DNA of 64,000 bases from Mixophyes australis (Eukaryota; Chordata; Amphibia; Anura; Limnodynastidae), in assembly GCA_036250195.1 (NCBI GenBank), contig JAVHZZ010000010.1:75945423-76009422 (forward strand). Reading direction: 5' to 3'. Made by a program: the position numbers and the translations under genes. The notes under the pieces are model-generated. The model made no database searches and had not been told where the DNA came from. It was given only the letters and a program-made list of their open reading frames with translations. Position 1 is the first letter of the stretch. Each line of letters opens with the position of its first letter. Below are positions 44,797-54,658 of this stretch, piece after piece.

Positions 44797-45582
44797 CAGA
44801 GCCGTAACTAGGGTGGTGCGGGCGGTGCCGTCGCCCCGGGCGCAAACCCAAGGGAGCGCAGCAGCCGCCCGCTACCAACCCCTCCCCGCCGGCATAGTAA
44901 AAAAAAAACCACATTTGCGGCAGTGTTAATAAAAAAAAAAAAAAAGGTCACCTGACCTCCCGGCAGCTCCCGGCAGTCTCCTCGCGCCCACTGAATGTCG
45001 GGCGTGACGTCATCACGCCCGACGTCATTTTCAGTGAGGAGCACTGCTGGGGCAGACAGGAGCAGCGGCAGCGCAACACAGAAGAGAGAACAGAAGAGAT
45101 AAAGGCGATGAAAAGGTAAGGAAAGTTTGATGTACAAGCACTGCACAAAGAAATGTTATTCTTTATTTTAGATGGTAAGCAGCAAGCACTGGCAGATATA
45201 ATACTGGGGAAGAGATTAGCCAAAGGGCAGGCTGCTGTGAGACTAATCAGGAGCTATGTGAGTGGGGATATCTAGTTCTCAATCACCTCTCTCCCATTGT
45301 AGATGAAGAGAGATGAGGATAAGAACGTTAGAACTCCGCACATCAAAATGATCTGAGTGTGACTGAAGTATCCTGTGGTTCTAATATTCCACACACAGAA
45401 AGCAAAAGAGGTTAGAACAAATACATGAGGAAATGGCATTTACGCCAAAACACCACATTATGAGATTCCACATTTTGCTACTAATATATACTTGTTAGCA
45501 GGTATATTATATAAAATAATTAATAATTAATAATATGTGCATAATAACCAATCATTCTGAGCTCAGTATATCAGAACAAAAG

Positions 45583-45618
<36 letters not shown>

Positions 45619-46234
45619 CCCCCCCCCCCCCCCCCACCACACCCCGTAGGAGCATAATCTCAGACATCTACCTCATCTTCAATTAATAACAACTTTTAAT
45701 TCAATTTTATTTGCATCTAAGGGACAGAAATATAATTATTTAATTGTGCAGTTGGTCAATATTAAAAAAAATACAAATTACAACCTGCCAATCTCCCAGA
45801 TCTCTAACCTATTCATAGCAGAAACTACCCTTTGCCTTAACCATGTCAGGTCATCCTTCTGCCTAGGCTAAAACCGTTCTTCAGGGTTCACTTTTCTGCC
45901 CAAAAAAAATGTTTCGTCTTAAATTTGCCTTTGAATTGGAGTGGCCCTAAAAAAATCTGAACTGTACCTGTGTAGTTGGACAGGAACAACTTTACAACAT
46001 TGGGGCTTACAGTCTAAATTTTGCTGTTCTTATTTGAGTATTAAGTGCATAAAATATTACAATACCCATTGCTATATATTTTTTGCATACATATAACAAT
46101 TCTTTCAGTACAGTGCTAGCCACACCCACACATTAGGTTGACCACACCCACTTGTCAAATGCCACTCCCACTTAGATGGGGGGCGCCAGTGCCCTGTCTC
46201 GCCCAGGGCACTAAAATGTCTAGTTACGGCACTG
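44797..46234. mobile_element. hAT non-autonomous element, 1438 bp, 8-bp target duplication
   Basis: GTCTGTCA at 44789-44796 and 46235-46242 brackets the element. Its ends are CAGAGCCGTAACTAG and the complement of CAGTGCCGTAACTAG (one mismatch in 15). Interior: a GC-rich left part, oligo-A at about 44928-44945, (TC)n(C)n at 45583-45635. No transposase is detected. Removing it restores the Gypsy gag reading across the junction. Confidence 0.92.
45583..45635. repeat. (TC)n followed by poly-C
   Basis: Simple repeat inside the hAT element. Confidence 0.95.
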
Positions 46235-46599
46235 GTCTGTCAGAACAGATCAAGGATTCCCTGGTGCAGTATCCCTCACCAACTATCCTAGATGCAGCTG
46301 ATAATTAAGATTGACCACTGGATCAAAGAAAGGAAGGCTGACAAGGACATTTCCTCATCTCCCTGTTTTCCTTTGGTCTGGATTCCTCTGAGTCCATGCA
46401 GTCAAGAGCTTATTGTCTCTCTCCGGAGGAAAGATTTAAATGACGCTTCTTTGCTCTCTGCCTGTACTGTGGAAACAAGGGGCATCTGTTTCATTCTTGT
46501 CCCAACAAGGTGGGAAAAGCCTAGGCCTATATGTTGAGGAAGAGGTGCACCTAGGTCTTCAAATAATCTCTTCCAAGAATTCAATTCCGATCCCTGCTC

Positions 46600-47960
46600 A
46601 GCTGTCCTAAGGTTATCATTCCACCTCTTTTCCAGCCTCTTAGACAGTGGTGCAGCCGGTAAATTTCTTGATGTGGAATTTGCCCAGAGCCTTGGTATTT
46701 CCTCAGTCAAGTTGGAGTCAAATCTCACGGTCTGCGGTTTGGATGACAACCCTTTGATTGGGGGCAGAATCCTTGCCAGGTCCCCACCTGTGCAGCTTTT
46801 AGTGGGTACCCTCCATTCCAAAACCCTCTCTTTTTCTTGATCTCCTGCCCTTCTGTTCCTTTGATTCTCAGGCATCCCTAGTTCCCGTATCATATTCCCC
46901 ATATTGCTTGGAGGAAAAGGGAGATCATACGTTGGAGTGTGACCTGTTCCATGACCTGTTTGACCTTACCCCTTAGAGTTCTTCAGCCTTGTCAAGAACA
47001 GTTTCCATATCCTTACAGGGATATTCAAGATGCGTTCTCCAAAAAGAGGGCAGGTTTCCTTCTTACTCATCAAGATTATGCAATCAATATCATTCCTGGC
47101 TCCAAATTACACAAAGGTAGATTATATGCTCTCTCACATTTCTGAGACTAAATCCATGGAGGAGTATGTGAAAGAAAACCTGCAGAAAGGATTTATCAGA
47201 TTCTCTAAGTTTCCAGCCAGAGCTGGCTTCTTTTTTATATCTAAGAAGGATGGAAGTCTGAGACCCTGCAATGATTTCTGTGGTCTGAACAAGATTACTG
47301 TCAGAAACACGTATCTTCTCCCTCAGTTCTCTTTGACCAGTTGAAACAGACCACAATCTTCACCAAGATTGAGTTACGGGGAGTTTACAATCTCACCTGG
47401 ATTAAAGAGGGGGATGAGTGGAAAACCATCTTTAATTCCCACTCAGGACACTACAAATAAATTGATCCTGCCATTTGGCCTCTGAAACTTCCTGGAAGTT
47501 TTCCAGGACCTAATTAACTATGTTTGTGAGAGTTGTTGGGCAACTTCGTAGTGGTCTATCTTGAAGACATTTTAATATATTCACAGTCACTGGCACTACA
47601 CCGTCAACATGCTCGAGAAGTACTCATCAGGCTCCATCAACATCAGCTTTTCACTAAATTCGAGAAATGTGAGTTTGAGGTCACCCAAGTTACCTTCCTG
47701 GGGTAGGTCATCTCCCCTAATCAGCTGTCTATGGATCCCAGTAAGGTCCAGGTGATTCAGAACTGAGTGCTTCCTACCAGTCTAAAGGCCATCCAGAGAT
47801 TCCTGGGCTTCGCCAATTATTTCAGAAGATTAATTCGGTCATTTTACGTTCTGGTGGCACCCGTCACAGTCTTCACGTACAAAGAGGCCGACACGGTTAA
47901 TTGGTCTCTTCTTCAGCCTTGGCCTCCTTCAGGGCTTTGAAAGACACTTTAATTTCCGCC
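46600..47960 (+). pseudogene. Gypsy protease and reverse transcriptase, dead
   Basis: LLDSGAAGKFLDVEFAQSLG (about 46640-46700) is the aspartic protease active site. The reverse transcriptase follows: [47 protein letters not shown]; and then FVVVYLEDILIYS (47545-47583). The catalytic YLDD has become YLED (codon 47563-47565). The connection region with PTSLKAIQRFLGFANYFRRL and FTYKEADTVNWS comes next. Several stops and frame changes are present. The family is sushi-type Gypsy, judged by these motifs. Confidence 0.88.
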
Positions 47961-47994
47961 CTGGCTCTCAGACATCTACACATCAGATATTAGT

Positions 47995-48300
47995 TTTCAC
48001 GATCACAAAAATCACCAGTATATCCAGTCCACCAAGGCCATGAACCACAGGCTGGCCCAATGGGCTTTTATCTTTACTAACTTCAACTTCATCACATACA
48101 GACCAGGTTCCAATAATACCAAGACTGACGCCTTATCAGTTTTGTATCCTCTCAATCCTCTTCTGCCTATACTTTGTCTATAATTCCAGCTTCTTCTGCT
48201 GTGTCTGGCCTCACTCAGGATCTGGGAATGACTCTTCACCAGCTCCAGCACTTAGCACCTCCTGAGACTCCAGTAGGCAGGCTGTTCATTCCCGACCACC
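47995..48300 (+). pseudogene. Gypsy RNase H end and linker
   Basis: [20 protein letters not shown] and [19 protein letters not shown] are the C-terminal part of RNase H. A linker with LAPPETPVGRLFIPDHL follows. After about 48300 the similarity ends, without the integrase HHCC domain. The open frame continues to 48425 with acidic residues of unknown source. Confidence 0.75.
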
Positions 48301-48425
48301 TTGCTCTCTGTGCCATTTTTCATAACATCGCCATTCTGGAGAGGGTGAATATAGAGGAAGAAGAGTGTTTTTTGGAGGAACCATTAGATCCTGATTCTGG
48401 ACCTTTACCCATGGAAGAAAGCTAA

Positions 48426-48876
48426 AGTATGAGGGATCATGTTATTCAACTTAACTTCAATGGTAAGTACAACATAAAATTACATAGGAAACAATATGGA
48501 TGTGCTTACCAGTTCATACCAAATGTATCTTTCTAATGAGACCATAGTATAATATGTTTCAATGCAAGGGTTACCAATCTAAATAAGTAAATTATATAGC
48601 CTATTTAATGAATACTGGTCAGCTGTAACTTTCTATGTAAAGTTGAATGGGCTTGGAAGACTAGGTTCTTGGTCGGGATGTATGGAAATTAAAAACAGCA
48701 TCCAACCAGATAGGGTCGCCTATAGTCAGATGTGTCCTCTATAGCAAGGGCCAGGAGATTTAAAGAAAAGGAAAAGTGACCAGCCCCAGTATTTTTTAAA
48801 AACAAAGTGTTCAAAATAACACAACTTTATGCGTACATGGCTTTAGGGATAGATAGATAGATAGATACATACATAG
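48426..48876. other. No recognised gene; (GATA)n at 48849-48867
   Basis: Unassigned DNA with a short tetranucleotide repeat before block III copy 2. Confidence 0.5.
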
Positions 48877-49945
48877 TAACAATTGGTATGTGCTATGAAG
48901 TATGGGGGACTATAAAGTTGTGCACAACCATAGGAATTGGTCACTCCAATTACGGAGGCCGTGGGGCGGCTTAAACAGGTAGCAGCTCCGTGGAGAATAA
49001 GGAGAAGGAATAGGAGGGATATATAATATATTAGAAAGTTTTTACTGTTATTTTTCCTGAACCAAAATTATATTTAAGCATTTATACCAAAAAAAAATGT
49101 ACTTGTTAGTGTAATAAGACAAATATAAAGGCATATTCAGTTACCTTCCGGGATCACGGCTACGTGCGGCTGCGCACATAAAGTGCAATTACGGTGCCGC
49201 CACATTCGAGATTTTCCTTCGCAATCCTATGGGGTGAGAAGGGAAATCTGTGGTGTAGCTGTATCGGGAAGGAGACGGCCGCGATCCCGGAAGGTAATTG
49301 AATATGCTCCATAATCTATCAATAATATCATGACCAAATAGCATAATTATGCATAACATTGGGTAATTTGAGAAATGATTTGGTCAAAATTATAGACGTT
49401 CAGATATTAACAGTTTAGGAATTAAAAAAAAACGTGTAACTGTGTCAATGTGATTTACACTTTGTTAAAACATGGTTTTGAAGTATTGCATTAACGCTAA
49501 TTAAAAAAAGCCTTAATTCAGAATGTACGCATATTTGTAAGCATAATGTAAAATAGTGTCATTAAAAGAAATATGTTAAACTACATCCAGATTTTGAAAA
49601 AATTTAATTTACAATGAACAGACCGGATATAGAGAAAAAATAAACATTTCATGTGCATACAAAATTTTTACAAGTGTGTGTTAAGGTGCGTAATTGCTGC
49701 GAACGACTGTATAAAATGAACTGAAAGAATGCAGAAGCACACTGTAGACACTAACGAGAAAAAAATGAAAATAATAGACATTTGTGTCTTTGAATATGTA
49801 TTGTTGCTAAAAAAAATATTTTTACTTTCCATTTTTAAACAACTATGTATGTGCATTTACCATGACAAAGTGAAAACATAAATGAATGTTGTTTGGAAAT
49901 TTGGTTAATGTAGGTAACCATCTATATGCTGTCACCTTGTCACGA
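48877..49945. repeat. Segmental duplication block III, copy 2
   Basis: Collinear with 27335-28150 except for the MITE at 49130-49310. Confidence 0.9.
49130..49310. mobile_element. MITE, PIF/Harbinger-like, with empty site in unit 1
   Basis: GGCATATTCAGTTACCTTCC at the left mirrors GGAAGGTAATTGAATATGC at the right. A TAA-type duplication is possible. Unit 1 (about 27592) reads across without it. Confidence 0.82.
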
Positions 49946-49996
49946 TATATGCCCATTCACATTTTTCACAAATGGGCACTAAGAACCTTATGTTTT

Positions 49997-50396
49997 TACA
50001 AGTTAACCCGTGCATGATACTCATGCATTCTAGTCAAATCAAGCTACTTAAAGTGTTAAAAAGGTTCTTGTCATGCATTTGGGCCTAGCCCAGGCCTCCT
50101 CAGGGGAAGAGCGTTACTTCCAGACGCAAGCGCCCTTTTTTAACGTGATTTTGTCCACTTCACCACTTCATCATTTTTCTCCATCACCTCATCCTTCATC
50201 TTCATCGCCACATCCTTCATCAAGCTACTTAAGGTGTTAAAAACTCCCCACTGTCACCCCCGGCAACCACCAACCACTCCCAACTGTCACTTCTCCTTCA
50301 AGAAATATATAGGTCAGTGTATAACTCTGCCCAGCAGGTGGCGCTGCAGCTTGGTTTTTTTTTTCCACACACGCCACTAGGCATTTATATAGTAGA
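49997..50396 (-). mobile_element. Helitron-like non-autonomous repeat, copy 2 (inverted)
   Basis: Reverse complement of the repeat at 19747-20150 with matching ends. Inserted in a different part of unit 2, so an independent insertion. Confidence 0.5.
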
Positions 50397-51150
50397 TTAC
50401 AAAACGAAATAACAATATTACCATTTCAAATTAATAATATTCAATATTAAGAATACAAGCTCAACTACTAGTCTTCCTGACTTGATAATCTCTTTTGGCT
50501 CTCCGATTAGTTTTTTTTAAGAGTATCATAAATTTACGTTTGGCTAAAATAGTCAAAGACATCAAAGTAGCACAGTCATCACTGTCACTCTGAAGTGCAA
50601 TTAATTTTAGTAATAGTCAATACCATTTTCATTGTAGAGCAGCAGACAGTACCTCTCTTCTGTACCCTGTTTGACAGAAAGAGGCTATAGGGCTGTGAAT
50701 CCAATTAAATGATTACTCTTACTACTTATTTATATTTAAGATTATTGTTTAGTAGCTGTTGTTGACATCAACTGCAGAGGGCAGGAAAAAATGGCAGCCA
50801 TCATGATTAGGGACTGGTAAAAATACACTCTGCAAAATCCAAATCTTGCGAGACACCGAAGTCTCAGGGAACTGATATTTTGGCACACTTTCATATTCAA
50901 GGTGAACAGGAAAATTCTGAGTCCTTCTGGAACAGTTGGATTCACCAGAATCTGAACTGCTCATCTGTAGAATATTCTGTTGGGGAACTACAAGTTCCAG
51001 CAAGTCTTGTCAGCCATTGGACTACCTGCTCAAGTGCAAGTGTCTTCAAACTCTTAATGCGGATGCATGTTTCTGCTTTTGTGCAGAATGGCAGAGCGCA
51101 TTTTTGCAAGGCGCAGTTGGATTTATGTCCAACTCTAAATCAGACTCTTA
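50397..51150. other. Mostly unassigned; block IV flank piece at 51020-51125
   Basis: 'tcttcaaactcttaatgcgg' and neighbours match 35600-35640 and 63035-63060. A GGGGAACTACAAGTTCC motif is at 50983. No gene. Confidence 0.45.
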
Positions 51151-51380
51151 GGAGCCTATTCAATTCAGCCACATTATTCTAGGAATAAAGCTGCGCTAAT
51201 ATTATTATCGTTAATACTGTAATTTTAACCTGGATTTTTGGTCTGCAAGCAAATATCAGAGTTAAAATTAATTTATTATAAAAAAATAAAAAAAAACCTG
51301 CACAGAAAATTACCGTGCTAACGGTAATAGTGCGCAGGCCGCATTATTCCTAGAATAACGCATTTGAATTGAATTGCCCC
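51151..51380. mobile_element. MITE with TTA target duplication (PIF/Harbinger-like)
   Basis: GGAGCCTATTCAATTCAG at the left is a near-complement of the right end, GAATTGAATTGCCCC. TTA flanks both sides. 230 bp, palindromic ends with GGAATAA/TTATTCC-type inner arms. Confidence 0.82.
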
Positions 51381-51669
51381 TTAATGTTTTTAAAAGTGTA
51401 TAATAATGAATTGGATTTATAGCTATTAATCAAACACCTGGATGTTTGATTGCACAATCTGCCTGACTTCACAACATGACTGTGTTATTGTTTGTCTACA
51501 TCCTGTTCCACACATCGTGACATTATCCTTATCACATGTACCCATGTACTGATGAGAACAAGCAGACAGGTCTGTGCTTCATTCAAGATCAGTACCACTT
51601 TCTGCAGCTGTTAACATTATAATGCTCTGATTGGCTAATAAACAGGGTACACTGGTACCAGCAGAGATG
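51381..51669. other. No recognised feature
   Basis: Short unassigned stretch before block IV copy C. Confidence 0.5.
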
Positions 51670-51789
51670 ATAATTGAATACAATATGATGCCCAGACCAT
51701 GGTCAAAGCACCTTACAAACAGAACACAAGTAAAAAAGAAAGTTAATATTCTGTCACCTTCCATTATGCTAAAGCTGTAGTCTGTATAG

Positions 51790-51841
<52 letters not shown>

Positions 51842-53570
51842 GATCATTTATGGAGTTGTTCTGCTAAGTGCTTCATCAAGGAAATCATCTACCTTTTACC
51901 AGCTTAAGCAAGTATAGCTTATTTCCGCCCAAAAACTTACTGTTTAAAATCACAGTTTAATAAAACTTGCACAGAAACATGACATTCTCATACATATTTA
52001 GTATGCACATTAAAACACAATAACAAGAAGCCTAGTGAGATCACAATCTCACATAGAAAACAGAAACTGCAGAATGATCAGGGAAACTTTCCTTCAGTTC
52101 CTTGACGGCTTTTTAAGGAATGTTTCCACCACCATCAAACTCATTTATAGTACGTCCCAATTGACATCATAATTAAATTAAATATCACAAATCATACAAT
52201 AAAGAAAAATGTTCCATATTCCACTATGAGCAAGTGCCATTAAAACATTTTCAAACAGAAAAAGGAAAACACATATAAGAAATAATAATATAACATATAG
52301 TGATAATTGCTAATCAAAATACAGACAAACACGTCGATCTGCACCATGTAGGTTTCACTTTGAATATTTTATCCATGTTATGTCAAGAATGTATATAGTA
52401 ACTATAATAACAAAAAATAACAAATACAAAACATAAAAACAAAATAATCTCAATATGTTTGATTATAGCAATAACTGTTCAGTGTTGGTGTTTAGAATAT
52501 AACTGCAGTTAGTACCTATACATCACTGCACATGAAAGTTTAGCATAAATTTTATTCTTTCCTATAATAAATACACATGAAATATAGACTCAATATCCTT
52601 ACACAATAAACAAAGATATTTGATCAGAATAAAACAATCAAATCTACAACTAAGGTACATCTCTGGATATTCGCCTTTAACCAGATTATGCAACTGTAGC
52701 TGATTTTATTTTTTTTAAAGTTAATGTTTAAAATCATATAGTGTAAAAATGTTTAATAATATTTGCACAGTATACTGACATACATAAGAATGTTTAGAAT
52801 GCACAATAAAGCAGATCATGTGGTAGAGATCACAATGAAAAAATAAACTGCAGTGTGTTCGGGGCAAACTTTCCTCCAGGTTCACATGGACGGCTTTTTA
52901 AGGGAATGTTGCGCCTCAGTCTTCAAACTCTTAATTTATAGTGCATCCCAATTAAAATCAGAATTAAATAAAATATTACAAAACATACAATAAGAAATGG
53001 TGTTTACAATGTTCCATTATGAGAAAATGTAAAATTATACAAAGAGAAAAGGACATATAAGAAATTTTAATATAACATTTAGTGATAATTGGCAATCAAC
53101 AGACACACATGTAAATCAATAATTGTTGTAAAGAAGTAGTAATATGCCGACAAATAGCCCGTTGATCTGCATTATCTTTATTTCACTTTGAACATATTAT
53201 ACATACTGCACCCAACATTTATTATGGAAAAAGCTATAACCATAATAATAAATAGTAAATGTAAAACATAAAATTGAAATAATATCAAATCATTTGAGTA
53301 TAACAATAATAGTTTAATACTAGAGTTTATAATATAATCATCACCACAGGTCCCCCTGTAATAAATGCCCATTAAATAAAGAATCAATATCCATACATAA
53401 TAAACAAGACATTTGATCAGAATAACACAACCAAATCTACACATATAGGTCCATCTCTGGATAAACGGGAAGGGATTATTATTCTCTGTACTGTTTATAT
53501 CTAGTCACCACCATATACCGAGAAATAACACACATTTTAGCAATCCCTCGTATTAATATATGCCAAAAAT
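51670..53570. repeat. Segmental duplication block IV, copy C
   Basis: Matches 31560-33165 from GAATACAATATGATGC to 'gcaatccctcgtattaatata'. Subunits start near 51935 and 52717. It retains about 300 bp at 53170-53460 that copy A lacks or has diverged in. Confidence 0.87.
51790..51838. repeat. (TA)n microsatellite
   Basis: TA tract homologous in position to 31694-31749. Confidence 0.95.
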
Positions 53571-53992
53571 CCACAGCGATCTACATTTCACAAAGTATTT
53601 AACCAGAACACAAATTACAGTCAGAGATAGTAAACGGCAGCCCATCCAAACTCATGCCCCATTCATAAAACTCTCACCCACAATGAATAATAAACTCACT
53701 AGATTAGGTCTGAAAGGTCCTTATGAGACACCGAAAATTTTATATTTAAAATAAAATAAATATTTTTATGAAAATGCAATTCATTTTAAAAAACGAATAT
53801 AATATCAAAACATTTTTGGTGGCAAGCAGTGGGGTTACTCAGTCCCAGGTCCTCTCTGGGTAGAGCTGCAGGGGAACTGTATTGTGATACATTCCAAGGC
53901 TCTGCAAAGCAGTTGGCACTAGAAACCAGTTACCACATTATCCTGAATTTACTCCTAAAGGCTTTAAGGTAGAAAATGTCACGAAAAGCGTT

Positions 53993-54658
53993 GTGGGCTT
54001 TAGGCGAGGGAAGATGCCGCCTAAGTGTCGATTTGATAAGGGAAAGTGCACCCCACCAGAGGAGAGCGGAAGATGGAACCGTGTCTCAAAGAGGGGAAAT
54101 CACAGTGAGGTGATCCCTGGAAGTAAAATGGGTGTGAGCTCTAGGAGCAAGAGAGCAGACTACAGCCCAGTGTTGAAAAAGTTACCAAAGGAAGGGATGA
54201 AGCAGTCCAGTACAACCAGGAGAAAGGTTTACTGGGATGAAGGACTGTGGCAGTGTCTGCAGGATGGGAATATGGATGTGTTGCACCACCCCACCACAAT
54301 GCAGCACGTTTTGGATTATTGGGATAAGGAGTGCCCGAAGATTATTATGTGGGAAGGAGCCAGTCTACAGGAGAAATTGGAGAACCTGTTGGATGTGTTC
54401 CTAATGTTGAAAGTGGAAGCAAGTGCCTGTAATTTTCGGGATGAACCAGAATGGGATGATTTTACACATGAAGTTATTTGTACCATGCAGAATCTGGCCA
54501 AGGGAAAATGCAGTTACAACAATATTCAGCAGTACAAACAAGATGGAAATGGACTATTACAGCACAGGGACATGCCTGATGAATCCCCTGCAAATGTACT
54601 AATAGAATCGGTCCCATTGGCAGATTCTACAGATCCACTAGAGACGATGAGTAGATAG
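53993..54658 (+). CDS. LTR-element ORF1, gag-like, 221 codons
   Basis: I do not recognise a named family. The first ~70 residues are rich in Lys and Arg (a possible nucleic-acid-binding or matrix-like region). A helical, Trp-containing region follows: VYWDEGLWQCLQDGNMDV, then LDYWDKECPKIIMWEGASL and LENLLDVFLMLKVEA. The first in-frame start listed (53993) is GTG, so the real start may be the ATG at 54014 (MPPKCRFDKG). The frame is fully open and ends TAG at 54656-54658. The next frame starts one base back and is open from there, so the two probably formed one reading frame, joined by a small indel or a frameshift. Position after an LTR leader suggests gag. Confidence 0.5.
   Translation: MGFRRGKMPPKCRFDKGKCTPPEESGRWNRVSKRGNHSEVIPGSKMGVSSRSKRADYSPVLKKLPKEGMKQSSTTRRKVYWDEGLWQCLQDGNMDVLHHPTTMQHVLDYWDKECPKIIMWEGASLQEKLENLLDVFLMLKVEASACNFRDEPEWDDFTHEVICTMQNLAKGKCSYNNIQQYKQDGNGLLQHRDMPDESPANVLIESVPLADSTDPLETMSR

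Larger units (their letters stand above)
44560..46515 (+). pseudogene. Gypsy gag, split by a hAT element
   Basis: Before the hAT element: DPKAWAFSLASTSPAVQS, GLLYDDPDHVASAKSHL and SEWNDPVLHSQFCLGLS. After it, the frame resumes as LSEQIKDSLVQYPSPTILDA. A CCHC zinc knuckle, CLYCGNKGHLFHSC, lies at about 46460-46500. A stop in the first part and frame changes after 46300 inactivate it. Gag would form the particle and bind RNA. Confidence 0.85.
44525..48300 (+). mobile_element. Gypsy (sushi-type) gag-pol remnant
   Basis: Gag, zinc knuckle, protease, reverse transcriptase and the end of RNase H follow in order on the plus strand, interrupted by a hAT element (44797-46234) and by frameshifts. The RNase H body is partly deleted (about 47940-48000), and integrase and the 3' LTR are missing. 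Confidence 0.88.

Noticed and set aside
46402..46902. 166-codon minus-strand open frame
   Set aside because: Antisense to the Gypsy zinc knuckle and protease region.
31694..51838. CRISPR-like regular repeats
   Set aside because: Repeats are simple TA tracts, MITEs and duplicated blocks; there is no repeat-spacer array, and the genome is vertebrate.
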